DNA from: Sclerodactyla briareus
Lineage: Eukaryota; Echinodermata; Holothuroidea; Dendrochirotida; Sclerodactylidae
Assembly (NCBI GenBank): GCA_026419785.1
Contig: JAODTK010000954.1
Location: 62,001-126,000, forward strand
Direction: 5' to 3'
Length of the DNA stretch: 64,000 nt
In this document: one piece after another, positions 47,626 to 60,984 of the stretch
How positions within the stretch are numbered: the first letter of the stretch is position 1
Layout: every line of letters begins with the position of its first letter
The notes under the pieces: model-generated
Told to the model about the DNA's origin: nothing
The model's database searches: none
What the model saw: only the letters and a program-made list of their open reading frames with translations
Position numbers and translations under genes: made by a program

Positions 47626-49215
47626 GTACTAGAGCACCAATGGAGCTATAGCTCAAACTGTACAAAGTACCAAGACAAAAGACATTGTGTCAGAGGTACA
47701 GAACATCAGGCGAGAAAAGCAGTTTCAAACAATGGCCTATGATCAACTTGTGGGCCATTTATAAGACCCTCAGAGTTAGCAGTCAATAAAAAATTGTTAC
47801 TCAGTTTGGTCCACATCCACTGAAAGAATGAAGAATGCACAAAGGGCAATTCCATACAAAATAGTGTAATGTGGTCTCTCAAGGACCTCTGACCTTGACC
47901 TTGACATGGTCAAATGGCCCACGATACAGATTGATGAACGTTGGTGTCCAAGTTCCAGGCCAACATTCATCAGAGGATGACTGCTTGGGGGGCCTCTAAT
48001 ACATATTTCACCACGTGTGTACTATTTTAACGTAAATGGCATATATGAATAATGACTCCCATAAAATCTTTGTACAAGCTCAAGAAAAGGTAATTAGTAG
48101 GAGATACATTTTAAAATTGTAGCCACAAGCACCTATGTGCCCTTTTAAGGACCTTTGGACCGTGACCTTTTATGTAAAAAATGTCCCGATGGTCAATTAA
48201 CATTGTTATAAAGTTTGGTCGCCCATTCTCAAAAAGCAATACCATCGCTGGTGTTTGTGCCACTTTAATGGCCTTTGACTTCACATAGTCAAAGAATTTC
48301 CCAAGAGTCCATGAACATTGTATTCAGTTATCTCAAAATCCATCAAACTAGAGCACCAATGGTGTTATAGCACAAACGCACAAATGTACCAAAACAAATG
48401 TCAATTATATGATTATTTTTCAAACATGGTGTGTTGTGCCCCTGTAATGGCGTTTAGACCATCATATGAACAAATGTCACACTGTGCACAAAATGTCGCT
48501 AAGAGAAGAAGCATTTTGCATAATTACAACTGGTGGCCCCCGAGGCCACACTGGGCCTTGGGTCCTAAATCCTTGGCACCCTGAAGGTACGGCTGTTAAG
48601 ACCATCAGTATGACCGAATGTCAGCACTGTGGACCAAAGTTTTTTCACCAGAGAGAATCATTTTGGCCTAATTCACAATGATTGCCCAGGCCCACACTGG
48701 ACATTGGGTCCTGAATTCCTGGGCTCCTGAACAGAAGACGCCTTTCAGAACATCAGCACTGTGCAGCAGAATTTGTTGGAATTTTGTGGTAACCCATAAT
48801 CTGGATAATATTGATAGATCAGCCCTAGGGCCCAAACTGGGCTCTGCGCCCACAAATTTCCCCGAAAACACCCCAATGGCCCTCTACCCAGAACCAACTA
48901 CATGCTCTTTATTGGTGTGCATTCAGGTACCTTTGTGTGGAAATTTTCATAAAACGGGCAAAGTGGACTTGGACCAAAAATTCCTGAACACCCAAAGGTA
49001 ATGGCTTTAGACCATCATTATGCTGAATATGAGCACTGTAGGAGTGCCTTTGAATTTCACAAATAATGGTGTCATTTGCCCTCTTCCAACCTTTGACTTT
49101 GACCTTATTTCCCATGGGTCAATAACTTGTGTCCCAATTTGGTAGACATGTATCCATCACAGAATGACTGGTTTTAGGCTGTTTGAGCTAAGTATCACCA
49201 GACTGGGGGTGAAAA
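47626..49215 (+). mobile_element. Composite hairpin-ended repeat, nested or rearranged copies
   Basis: Two 5' modules are seen, at 47,629-47,665 and 48,348-48,388 (CACCAATGG and TATAGC...CAAAC). They are followed by GGACCTCTGACCTTGACC-type phrases and subrepeats with GGTACGGCTGTTAAGACC (48,587), GTCAGCACTGTGGACC, GCCCTAGGGCCC (48,821) and GGACCAAAAATTCCTGAAC. The 3' end near 49,180 keeps only GTTTGAGCTAAG. The double start suggests one copy inserted into another, or an internal duplication. Confidence 0.75.
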
Positions 49216-50780
49216 ATAAATCTCACACATGGCCTCTTGTCCCCTTCATGACCTGTGCCTTGCATCAAGTCAAAGATTCCCAGCGTCAATGAACTTTGCA
49301 CTCACTTTTGGCTGAACATCCTCAACGAATGACCAATGCGGCCCAGAAGGCAATTTCACACATGGGCTGATGATGCAGCTTCAACCACCTTTGCCTACTT
49401 GGAATGTCCTGGCAGTCAATGAACATTGTAACCTAACATCTATCAAATACCGCCCAACTGGGTGACAAGCAATTTCAAACAATGGTCTATTGACTCTTTT
49501 AAGACCTTGACTTTGTCACAAGGTCAAAGATGTTCAAGGGGCAATGATATTTGTGCCCAAGTTAGGTTGACGACATCGAAGATGACTTGCTGGGGGCGAA
49601 TACTATTTCTCACCAAATGTTGTTGTTTTATTTTAACCTCATACATTATACGAGGCCGCATCCAAAACCTGTGAACTAGCTGAAGATCACGGCCCAGGAA
49701 CGTATGCCGATAGTGTCCAAATAATCAAGCATTTTATAGAGATACCTTTTACGAATTTTACACCAATGGTCAACTTGTCCCAGGGGTCAATAACAACTGT
49801 GTCCCTTTTGATTAACATCCAATACTTCCTTTCACCAAATGTTACTGCTCGTTTTGAACTCTACCCCATTGCATCCAAATCTGGAAACAAGCTGACACAC
49901 TCACCACTCAAAAATTATAGCGCGATTTCAAGAGAATCACAATGTTTTCTCCATAGGAAGAGATTTTCCTTCATTTCCATCCACAGTCAAGCAAGACGCC
50001 ACAGCTGAATTGGTACAAACCACAAAATATTCCATGGGTTAATGCAATACCGCTTTCCACCCATGATCTGATTATCAGCGATGATTGAGAGCTTGTGGTC
50101 AAAAATTCTGTGAGTCCCGTGGAACTATCCATCCATCACCCAGTAGCAACATTATCCGTGTTGCCCCTCCCTGTTTCACTTAGTAACAGGCTTCGAGCAC
50201 ATACATTTCAACTACAATTGCATATGAATTATTAACCCAAAAACTACAAATACAAAGGGCACACGAGTTAGCTTCACAGGCCATTGAGGCCAAGTAGTCC
50301 ACAGACATCTTTCAGATAGATAAGCTAATGTTCCGGGAAGTTCCTCTCCGACACCTCCCATGCTTGCAGAGATGCTACACGGAGAAATGGTGGGATAGAC
50401 GCTGGCGCCTCCTACACTGTGGACGGCCCCACCTTGCATGTCTATGAAAACTACAAGCCATATACATAGCCTTCGCTAGGGGGGCAACGGAGCAGATTTT
50501 TATCATTCAGCTCAAAAAATCATGAAAAATGTCGAAAGAAATCATGAGACAATGTCAAAAAAAAAATAAGCATAATAAATAATAAACAAATGTCAATTTG
50601 GCAAACATTCTATCTATTAAGGGCACTGCTCAAGAACATTAGGATGCCTTGGCGACAATCCAATACTTCTTGTAGCAGGAGAGGCAGTTTGAGATTACAA
50701 CACATAATGGGCCATTATGCTTGGGGCCTATAATACATTTTCTCACCAGATTTTACTTGTTTTCACTCCGCTGGCACGAT
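49216..50780 (-). other. Intron with further repeat phrases
   Basis: To about 49,830 there are degraded composite-repeat phrases (CCTTCATGACC, TCACAAGGTCAAAGATG, GGTCAATAACAACTGTGTCC). From there to 50,780 no exon or RNA is recognised. Confidence 0.45.
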
Positions 50781-50880
50781 ATGTCACATACAAACATACA
50801 TACTACATACTACAATACATGCACTGTCAGGACTGCATAGATTCCCTGTGCCTTCATTAAGGAATCAAAAAGCAAGCTAA
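50781..50880. repeat. ACATAC-rich tract and terminal hairpin module
   Basis: An ACATAC-rich tract is followed by GCATAGATTCCCTGTGCC and TTCATTAAGGAATCAAAAA. GATTCC and GGAATC again form the stem. It is a third copy of the end module seen at 5.8 and 41.8 kb, without a satellite array directly upstream. Confidence 0.7.
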
Positions 50881-52749
50881 GATGATGATGAACTGATTGA
50901 TGTGATAGCTTGACTGCTGATGAGCAGCTATTCATCAAATTTCAAAATATGAGAAGAATTATGAGTTCAGTTTAGCCCTCATTAACATGAGATGCGAGCA
51001 TTGGCTTCTCTCTCTCATCTATATACTGTAGCTGTATTTTTTTTAGAAGTGGAGTTCCCTGATGCAACGAGGCACTCACTACATTAACAATACCGGTACA
51101 AATATTTTTCATTATATATCTGTAAAGTGCAGTAGTTTTCTGATCTACCATGTGTTTACAGAATCATCAATCTCCCTTGAAAACGTGAATCTTAGAGAAA
51201 ACAGCTGGATTATGATGGATGACCGAGGTGATAAGCTGGTAATTATGGCAGCTATGATCAGATTAGATTCCATCAGCCAGGAAGAACTACTGTTTGTTTT
51301 AGACACTCATTTAGAATGAAGATACCGCATGGCTTCTCACGTTTAAAGCTTGGTAATTACTATGTCGGCCTGTAAGCTTGGTCCTCGGCACCGAAGAAAA
51401 ATAACATTATACTGGAGAATTAATCAGCAATGACTCAAACTGTAACGACATTTCACCCCTTTTCTGCAAGAATAACCCCCATTACTGATATCTTGAGTTA
51501 GGGAACAAAACGTTGACCTTGCAGCCATCAGAAATGCTTCTACATGATGCTATAAACTTGTTTGTAAGTACAAGAGACTTGTAACACCTTGAAGAAACTA
51601 TTCTTCTCTCTGAAATTCATTACACATGTCAATACACACATTTTCTGACACAAAGAGGTATTGATTGGTTGTTTGTCATCTGTCACAATTTTTGTCTCGC
51701 CTGGAACACAGTCCAGGAAAGACTTAGTGGGCACTATGTTGTGTGTTGTACTGTATGTATACCTATATATATATGTGTGTGTGCGTGGAGGGGTCTCATT
51801 TTCCTTGATAGAGGATTTCACAACATGCAGATGATTTTGATGAAATTTTGTATGTAGTATCGGAGCTGGGTGTACCAATCTGATTAGAGTTTAGGCATAA
51901 GAACAGAGTCATTAATTAAGATGGATAATTAGCCTATTTTGTGTAATTTATTCTTTTGAGCTTTTAGCGAGATAGGACGAACTCTGGGTCTATGGCAATT
52001 TGGATGGCACACAGTCAGTAGCAGCATCTGAGGTAGATGCACTGTTGATTTCAGGGAAAACATGCTTTGAAAGTTTCTAATTTTCATATTTCCTGCGAGT
52101 TGGTCAGATTTTTTCTAGAGAAACTTCTGGTGAATAAGTTACTTTTTGTCCAACTTTTAACATGAAAGATACAGAGTCACTAGAGGTCATTCAATATGTC
52201 TCCTTTGTATAATTTAGGGCCTAATCTCAAAGTGGATTTCCATGAACTTGGTAGGTATGGAATAAAGTGGCAATTATAATGAAAAAAAGGGCCATCCCCT
52301 TTCTCTACCCTAGGACAGAATGCAGTGGGGATCACCGAGAGAGCAGTCATAGACGATCCTTAGTCATGTTCGTAACTGATCTTGTTACCCAGATGTTGAT
52401 GACTGGAGCATTTGCAGCCCATTAATCCTAACGTGTTCCATGAATACTGTGGAGCCAGGCTATGGACTGCATGGAGGATAAGGAGCAGAGCCTTGAATTT
52501 TAGAATACTGCGAAGTTTTGTATGGCAGCCAGTTTTCTGTGGGCATATAACGTCGGCGCTTTATCCGCCTGCACATGTCCAGTTCTAACTATCTATCCTT
52601 CTATCTATTTATCTCCGTCTGTAAAAACTTCTGGTACTTGCCACCAAATGTTTGTGCTTAATGCATCTCGACCAGACTGGTACAATGTTTATGACTGCTG
52701 GGTCATCCTTGATCACCTGAAGGGTCCAAGTCCAAATATCATTACGGGC
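50881..52749 (-). other. Intron
   Basis: No exon recognised. At 51,760-51,870 is an inverted copy of the repeat stretch at 30,808-30,905, next to a TATATATGTGTGTG tract. Confidence 0.45.
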
Positions 52750-53160
52750 TAATAAATGGAAAACTGCATACAGCTACCCTAACACATTTTAGGTGCACAG
52801 TGCTGATATTCGGTTCCCATATGATGGTCAAACCGCATTTCTTGTGTAGTAATTCAGGAATTTTTTATCCAGGTCCCACTTGGGTCCGATTTTTGAAATT
52901 TCCACATAAAAACATGGTATTGAAATGCATCTCCCCCCACAAGCTTCAATTGATTTTCTTCAGTGACATGTAATTTGTCCCTCGGGTAGAGGAATCAAAG
53001 CGTTTAAAAGTTTATTGCGCAACAGCTAGATTTTTCCGGCGGCAGCTGCACCCCCAAAACCATGATATCCCCGGACACTCCAGCTTTGGCGGAGATATAT
53101 GACATTAGTACACATTACCTCACCAGCATAGCTGGTTTGAGCTGAAAACCACTGATTGTG
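52750..53160. mobile_element. Composite repeat, inverted interior with plus-strand hairpin end
   Basis: 52,790-53,000 reads the subrepeat backwards: GGTGCACAGTGCTGAT, AATTCAGGAATTTTTTATCC, TCCCACTTGGGTCC and GCATCTCCCCCCACAAGC are reverse complements of interior phrases. The hairpin at 53,119-53,147 (CCAGCATAGCTGG then TTTGAGCTGAAA) is in the usual direction. The copy is therefore rearranged. Confidence 0.6.
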
Positions 53161-53430
53161 CAAGCAGGCAGACATTTAGTGGCTCGCCTTCTTCAAAAAG
53201 CTGCTCCCCATTGCATGAGAATATGCAGATATGTTTCTTTCTTATATCTTATATGTTTCAAATATGTTCTTTCTGAAGAAGGGAAGTACATACCAATGCT
53301 TCGTGGTCAGAAACATTTCTCACAAAAATAATTCTTGCACTTTGTGACAGGAAGAGCACAAGCCACTGCTTCTTTTTGTCATCAAAAAAATAGATAAAAA
53401 AAATCTGAAATAATCTGTAATAAAGATCAA
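53161..53430 (-). other. Intronic spacer before minisatellite
   Basis: AT-rich, no recognised content. Confidence 0.4.
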
Positions 53431-56400
53431 TTTCTAAGAATTGTGGAGTGCCACACACACCCACCCTGCCCACGCCCCCAAACATGACACTGACATATGT
53501 ACCTGTAGGTGCCAGTGGAGTGGCCACACAACACCCACCCTGTCCATGCCCCTGAGTAGGACACTGACAGTGTCCTGTGGTGCCAGTGATGTGCCCAACA
53601 GCCGCCACCCTGCCCACGCCCCCGAAGCATGACACTGATATGTGCCTGTAGGTGGCCTATGGAGTGGCCACACCACACCCACCTGCCATGGCCCCCAAGC
53701 ATGACCCTTACATATTGCCTGTAGGTGCCACGGAGTGTCCACACAACCCCCACCCTACCAATGCCCCCAGCATGACACTGCACAGTGCCTGTAGTGCCCG
53801 TTGGAGTGGCCACACACACCCACCCTGCCCACGACCCCGAGCATGGACACTGACCATGTGCCGTGTAGGGTGCCCAGTGGAGTGGCCACACAACAAACCC
53901 CACCCTGTCCACCTCCCCCGAGTATGACACTGACATATGTGCCTGTAGGTGCCGTGGAGTTGCCACCACACCCACCTGACCATGCCCCAAGCAGCCATGA
54001 CCTGACATAATGTGCTGTAGGTGCCCAGTGGAGTGGCCACACACCACACCCTGTCCTGCCCCTGAGTATACACTGACATATTTGCCTGTAGGTGCCAGTG
54101 ATGTGGCCACAACAGCACCACCCTGCCCACGCCCGCCCCGAGCATGACACTGACATATGTTGCCTGTAGGTGCCATGGAGTGGCCACACAACACCCACCC
54201 CTGCCATGCCCCAAGCATGACACTGACATATGTGCCTGTATGTGGCCAGCGGAGTGGCCCACAACACCCCCCCCAACAATGCCCCCAAGCTGACACTGAC
54301 CATGTGCCTGTAGGTGCCAGTGGAGTGGCCACACAACACCCACCCTGCCCACTACCCCGAGCATGACACTGAACACTGTGCCTGTAGGTGCCATGGAGTG
54401 GCCACACAACGCCCACCCTTTCCTCCACGCCCCGGAGTATGCCCTGACATATTGCCTGTTATGTGCCAGTGGAGTGTCCACACAACACCCCCCCTGACCA
54501 TGCACCCGAGCATGACACTGACAGATGTGTCCTGTAGGTGCCAGTGGAGTGGCCCACAACACCACCCTGTCCATGGTTCCCCTGAGTATGACACGGACAT
54601 ATGTGCCTGTAGGTCGCCATTGTGTGGCCATACAACAGCACCACGCCTGCCACGCCCCCGAGCATGACACTGACATATGTGCCTGTAGTGCCAGTGAGTG
54701 GCCACACAACACCCCCCCTGCCAACCCCCCAAACATGACACTGACATATGTGCCTGTATTATGTGCCCGCGGAGTGGCACACAACACCCACCCTACCAAT
54801 GCCCCCAAGCATGACACTGGCACATGTGCCTGAGGTGCCAGTGGAGTGGCCAACACACACCCACCCTGTGCCCACGACCCCCATGACATGACACATGTGC
54901 CTGGAGGGTGCCAGTGGAGTGGCCACCAACGCCACACCTGTTCCACGCCACCCGGAGTATGACCCTGCATAGTGCCTGTATGTGTCAGTGAGTGGCCACA
55001 CAACACCCCACCCCACCCTGACCATGCCCCCGGTAATTTGACACATTGACACTGACTATGTGCCTTAGGGGCCAGTTGAGGGGCACACACAACACCCCCA
55101 CCCTGCCAAGCAACCCAAGCATGACACTGACATACTGATGCTGTCGGTGCCAGTGAAGGGGCCACCAACACCCACCCTGCCCACAGACCCCGACCATGAC
55201 ACTGACATATGGTCCTGAGGTCCAGTGAGTGCCACACAAAGCCCACCCCTGTCCAATGCCCTGAGTATGACACTGACCACATGGCCTGTAGTTGCCCAGT
55301 GGAGTGGCCACAACACCCCACCCCCTCCCATGCCCCCGAGCCCTGACACTGACATATTGTGCCTGTGGGCCAGTGGAGTGGCCCACAACACCCACCCCGC
55401 CAATGCCCCCAAGCATGACACTGACATATGTGCCTGTAGGTGCCGTGGAGTGGCCACACAACACCCACCCTGCCAATGCCCCCCAAGATGACCTGCCTAT
55501 TTGCCTGTAGGTGCATGAAGTGGCCCACACATACAGCCCCCCCCCCTGCCATGTTTCCCGAGCATGACACGACATATGGCCTGTAGGTGCCAGTGGAGTG
55601 GCCACACAACACCCCCGCTGCCCACCACCCTGAGCATGACACGACATATGTGCTGTAGGTGCCAGGGAAGGGCCACACAACAACCACCTGCCCCACGACA
55701 CCCGAGCATGACACTGACATATGTGCCTCAGGTCCAGTGGAGTGGCCACACAACACCCACCCCTGCCATGCCCCAAGCATGACACGGACATATGTGCCTG
55801 TAGGTGCCAGTGGAGTGGGCCACCAACACCCACCCTGCCCACAACCCTGAAGTCTCATGAGACACGACCTATGTTGGCCTGTAGTGCCAGTGAAGTGGCC
55901 ACACAACACCCACCCTGCCCATGCTCCCAGCATGACACTGACATCTTGTGCCTGTAGGTGCCAGTGGTTGCCACACAACACCGCACCCTTCCCACACCCT
56001 GAGCATGACACTGACATATGTGCCTGTAGTGCCAGTGGAAGTGAGCACACAACAACCACCCTGCCCACGACCCCGAAGCATGACACTGACAGTATGTGCC
56101 TGCAGGTGCCAGTGGATTGGCCACACAACACCCACCCCTGCCAAGCCCCCAAGCCTGACACTGACATATGTTCCTGTAGGTGCCATGGAGTGGCCACAAC
56201 ACCCACCCTGCCCACACCCTGAGGCATGACACTGACATATTGTGGCCTGTAGTCCAGTGAAAGTGGCCACACAACCCACCCTGCCCCCACCCAGGCATGA
56301 ACACTGTACATCTGTGCCTGCATGGCCAGTGGAGTGGCCACACACCACCCCACATTCCTTCTGGTCCCTGCCAATGCCCCAATGCATGACACTGACACAT

Positions 56401-57775
56401 GTGGGCCTGCGGTAGTGTGCCATTGCCTCGTCTTGGAGTGCCACAACACGCCCACCCTGTTCCATGGCCCCTGAGTATGACACTGACATATGTGCCTGTA
56501 GGTGCCATTGGAAGTGGCCACACAACCCCCCCTGACCATGCCCCCGACATACACTGACTATGTGCCTGTTAGGGCCAGTGGAGTGGCCACACAAACAACA
56601 CCCCCCCTGCCAATGCCCCCAAGCATGACACTGACTATGTGCCGTAGGTGCCAGTGGAGTGGCCACACAACACCCACCCTGCCCACACCCCGCGCATGAC
56701 CCTGACATATGTGCCTGTAGGTGCCAGTGGAGTGGCCACCCACCCCCCCTGTCCATGCCGAACCTGATAATGACACTGACATATGTGCCTGTAGTTGCCA
56801 GTGGAGGGCCACACAACACCACCCCGCCCATGCCCCCGAGCATGACACTGACAATGTGCCTTTAGGTTCCGTGGAGTGGCCACACAACACCCACCCTGCC
56901 AATGCCCCCAAACATGACACTGACATATGTGCCTGTAGGTGCCAGGAGTGGCCACACACACCCAATCCCTGCTAGGCCCCCCAAGCATGACACGCATATT
57001 TGCCTGTAGTGTGCAGTGGAGTGGCCACACAACACACACCCTGCCCATGCTCCCGAGCAGACACTGTACATATGTGCCTGTAGGTGCCAGTGGAGTGGCC
57101 ACCAACCCCCCCTGCCCCATCTACCCCGCGCATAGACACGACTATGTGCCGTAGTTGCCAGTGTGAGTGGCCACACAACCCCCACCCTTGCCCATGCCCC
57201 CATGACACTGACAATGTGTCTGTAGGTGCCAGTGGAGTGGCCACACAACACCACCCTGCCCACGACCCCGCCATGACACTGAAATGTGCCTGTAGGTGCC
57301 AGTGGAGTGGCCACACAACACCACCCTGCCCACGACCCCGAGCAGGCACTGACATATGTGCCTGTAGTGCCAGTGGAGTGCCACACAACACCCACCCCGC
57401 CCATGCCCCCGAGCATGACACTGACATATGTGCCTATAGTGCCAGTGAGTGGCCACACAACCCCACCCTGCCCACGACCCCGAGCATGACACTGACATAT
57501 GTGCCTGTAGGTGCCAGTGAAGTTGCACACAACACCCACCCTGCCCATGCCCCCTAGCATGAACCTGACTATGTGTCTGTAGGTCCAGTGGAGTGGCCAC
57601 ACAACAACCACCCTGCCCACGACCCCATATGACTGGGACATATGTCCTGTAGGTGCCACGTGAGTGGCCACACAACGCCCACCCTGCCCATGGGCCCTCG
57701 AGCATCGGTAGTTGACTTGGGCACAAGGGATATGGGTGTGCCTGTAGGTGCCAGCGTGAGGTCTTCGAATCATCC
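53431..57775. repeat. 74-bp minisatellite array
   Basis: About 58-60 head-to-tail units. The consensus holds AGCATGACACTGACATATG, TGCCTGTAGGTGCCAG, TGGAGTGGCCACACAAC and ACCCACCCTGCCCACG. Most differences between copies are single missing bases. The plus strand is C-rich and the minus strand G-rich. The long minus-strand frames here (up to 948 residues, 56,554-53,708) have no start context, change frame with each unit and consist only of translated repeat; they are not genes. The array ends at 57,775 in unique sequence and lies in the intron between the 59- and 44-kb EGF exons. Confidence 0.96.
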
Positions 57776-58988
57776 ATTTGACTGATCATCAATTACAAAA
57801 CTTGTATGACCCACCTTTGTCCTGGGTTTTATACAGCCGCAACCTGTCTACAAGTTTGAAACTGAGCATTGATAGAACCCTTGTTCATGTGGAAAAATCT
57901 TAAATTATGAGCAGTTCTCATTGATAACAGAATTCATCCAGACACTAGAGGTTTAACCATGCTGCCCTTGGAAAGTTTGCCATGCCACATATGCAAAATT
58001 AAGTTCAAAAACGTTTCAACTTCTGCGTGCAGGGTTTTTCAGGCAGTCAGATCACTATGAACTGTATGACAATAGTCTTTATTGGAGAAACAAATCAATA
58101 GGGATTCGTTTAAACCAAGAAAGAAATGGACAAAAGACCCAGACGTTTTTTGTTCTTCTTTTGATTTTTTTTTAACTATGTCATCATCATTCTTTTTTGA
58201 TTGTAATAATATCAAAACCACACCCATGGCCGTGCTTACTGTTCATAGCAAGAACTATTCAGTTTTTTCAGACCTGTGTTTACCTATATGAACGCTGTCT
58301 ATTCCAATGCCTCACTGAGAATTTAAAATCAGAAAGCAGTTTGGTGAGGACAACTTCTTGCCATATACATCAGCATTCCTTTGCCTTAGCTTGGAATCCA
58401 AATAAGGCACACAATTTACAAAGAAATGTTGGTCATGTTTACACACAGATCCAATAGGAGAAGTGTCAATCTGAGTGGGAGGTGAGGGAGGGGGGGGGGG
58501 GGGGGGGGGGGGGTTGAAAATAAAATGAAATTTCCAGCCAGTCTAGGTAGACCCAATATTTTTGGAGCCCTTCACTAGTATGGGGCTGTAAGGGTTCTCC
58601 ATTCTCTGTGAAGATCCACACAATGAGCAACTAGAAGATTTTAATTAATTAAAGTTGAACCCAATGCAGAAACCACTGTCAGTTGACAAGCAGAAATTTA
58701 GTGATCAGTGTTCAATTGGGTGAGGAAGGTTGCACAACACCAGGGGTAGCACCTGACCTATTACCACACTGTAGTTTAACAGCATTATCGAAACCGAACT
58801 CACTTCACAGGGAGACAAAACTATTTACAAACGTAATCATGGATCAATAAAGCCCAGTTAGTACACTGCTCCATACCACAGATATAATAACAGTTACATG
58901 GAGCTAGGATGTCAAGCTATTTGTACAAAACACTGTCGAAAGCATTAATGACATTTAAAGTAACATGTAACCTTTGACAAACTCAGGG
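57776..58988 (-). other. Intron downstream of the 59-kb exon
   Basis: No exon recognised. A G homopolymer of about 25 bases at 58,491-58,513 is the only clear feature. Confidence 0.45.
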
Positions 58989-59309
58989 CAGTGAGCAGAT
59001 TCCAATGGTGCGGTCATCGTCCTCAATGCAGGTGCTGTTATTCTGGCAGGATGTCACAATATGTACAATTGGACCCCCATCATGTTTGGCCCCCTGGAAA
59101 CCCTCCTCCACGGCAACTAAAGGCTTGTCGCCTTATTGGCATTAACCGTTCCATTTAAGCATGGTCAGATCCAGGGGTAAACTCGCAGTTTTTGCAAAAA
59201 GTCAGGCCGGCATTCGCATCGATGACCCTTTAGGTTTTCACATTGTCCCGTCATTGAGGCAGAGACGTGCTTGGGTGCATTCGGTAATGTCGGCTCCACA
59301 TCGATTCCC
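58989..59309 (-). CDS. EGF-module exon of membrane protein, most upstream exon seen
   Basis: Minus-strand exon following acceptor ...CCCTTTACCAG. It begins GNRCGADITECTQARLCLND, closing one EGF module (RC) and opening the next. It continues GT, then C-ENLKGHRCECRPDF after a frame break, then CEF...PGSDHACLNGT. Further frame breaks lead to an EGFQG-like turn and finally SCQNNSTCIEDDDRTIGICS, the first cysteines of another module. About three modules are represented. The donor side is unclear: GTTTGTC at about 58,985 is the best candidate, so the left boundary may be off by tens of bases. The entry phase is 1 if one G in the GGGG run is extra. Such domains are extracellular. Earlier exons, with the signal peptide, are not visible and should lie beyond 64 kb or be too decayed to see. 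Confidence 0.75.
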
Positions 59310-60660
59310 CTGGTAAAGGGATTTTGGCAAGAAGTTTGAGGGAGTTGTAAGGGAAGTTGCAATATTTGGGGGACTGGAATTTGAACAAACTTATTGGACA
59401 GAGTATTACTTGTTAAATGGTTGAATTAGTGGACCCAACACAATCTGCCAGCCTGGTGACTATGATTAGTTCTATTAGGTGCATGAACAGCATATATATT
59501 TCACAATTAGGTGCATCTGAGCACATAAACAATAGGGAAAATGTCTGGATGGGTGGGGCCACAAGGAAAAGAAAGGCTGTATCCAGCATGGAAATGAGAC
59601 ATTGGAATCGTTAGTTAGGAAAAACTGCTATTATCAGAGGGACAGTAGCTGTACACACAAGGTCATGCAAGGCTGGGTCATTGGTGAGTATAATACTAGG
59701 TTGGGATTAAACTACTGAGAGGCATATCAGTTTACCATGGTTGGATCGAGGACTTTCTGAACCTTTCAAGGCAAGTAATAGACTCTCCCTCGTACCCCCG
59801 TCAATGAGGGGTTTGTGAGAGTACCATGAAAGATCCTCGCCATTGTGAGCGTTGTTAATACAATTTCAAGAACCAATAACTCAATATGTTTGATTTGTTG
59901 GTGAAGGAGGCAAATCATAACTTTTTACTATATTGATCAGACTGTTCCATTATCTATATAGGGTACTTAGAATTTTTTTCATCTTTAAATAGCAAGTAGT
60001 TCAGGCAGAGTTGTTACATTTCAAAGCAATGTACATGCCACCACATTTATTTACATCAGCAATGTCTGAATATGGGGTAATTTCTCCTTTCAATAGACTA
60101 TCCAATTTTTTATTGTCTCAATGTCGTTATGGGCTTCCTCAATAGTGGTGAATAGTGGAATATCTCAAATGTATATTAAGATTGTTCCTACATCAATGGT
60201 CCATTCCCATTTTCAAGCAAAATCCAAAAAGATTAATGGAATTTTTGTTTACCTACATCTGAACCTGAAGTTCAGTTATTAAATTATGCCAATACACACA
60301 ATTTAATGACTACCTGGATTCACCCATGAAACATCTCACACCAAAAACAAAGGCCGCACCTACATTACTTTTACTTTGATCTGACACACAAAGAATAATG
60401 CAAATTTAACAACTCTGGCCTACAACTATCCACATTTCATCCAGACTGTAGTGGATTGCAGGTTTTTTGTGAAAAACAGGCAACTATTTTTCGGTCAGGG
60501 CTTCCACAGTACGACAAGAATCAGTCAAGATTTTTGTCATGACCAACTTTTCCCCCGGAAGAGAGAAGAGCATTTTACGCTGCAACAGGAAGCAAGAAGT
60601 CATGCACAACAAGATGCGCCGGCCTTGTTGTACTTCTCAGGTCCTCTTGAACGTCATTCA
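59310..60660 (-). other. Intron upstream of the 59-kb exon
   Basis: AT-rich sequence with no recognised exon, repeat or RNA. Confidence 0.45.
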
Positions 60661-60960
60661 GCCAGACGCAAATGACCCCTGGTCTACACCAAATAATCGG
60701 GTTCTTCCACTTAACATTGAGAGCTTATACCTATTTAAACTTCATTAAGACCTACATCATTGAATTATAATGTGCAGAAGGCTCTAGAATTTTCAACTCA
60801 TGTGACTGTGACCGGCCACCAAAATGAAAGGGACCATATACTCAATGGGGAAACCAACCACCAAGTAAGGATAGATTCACGAGGGTCCAGGTATATGCTA
60901 ACAAGCCAGTTCATGGACAAATATCCATATGTACGCAATGGACAGCAGGGCTACTTGATC
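60661..60960. repeat. Diverged ~310-bp satellite monomer
   Basis: Phrases AATAATCGGGTTCTTCCAC, ACCATATACTCAATGGGG, AACCAACCACCAAGTAAGG and GCTAACAAGCCAG follow the satellite order. It abuts the second minisatellite. Confidence 0.55.
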
Positions 60961-60984
60961 CATGAAGGATAGCGAAACAGTTTA

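Noticed and set aside
53708-56554. A 948-residue open frame on the minus strand, and overlapping frames of 333, 324, 303 and 285 residues
   Set aside because: They lie wholly within the 74-bp minisatellite and are translations of the repeat in all frames. There is no domain, no start context and no flanking splice logic.
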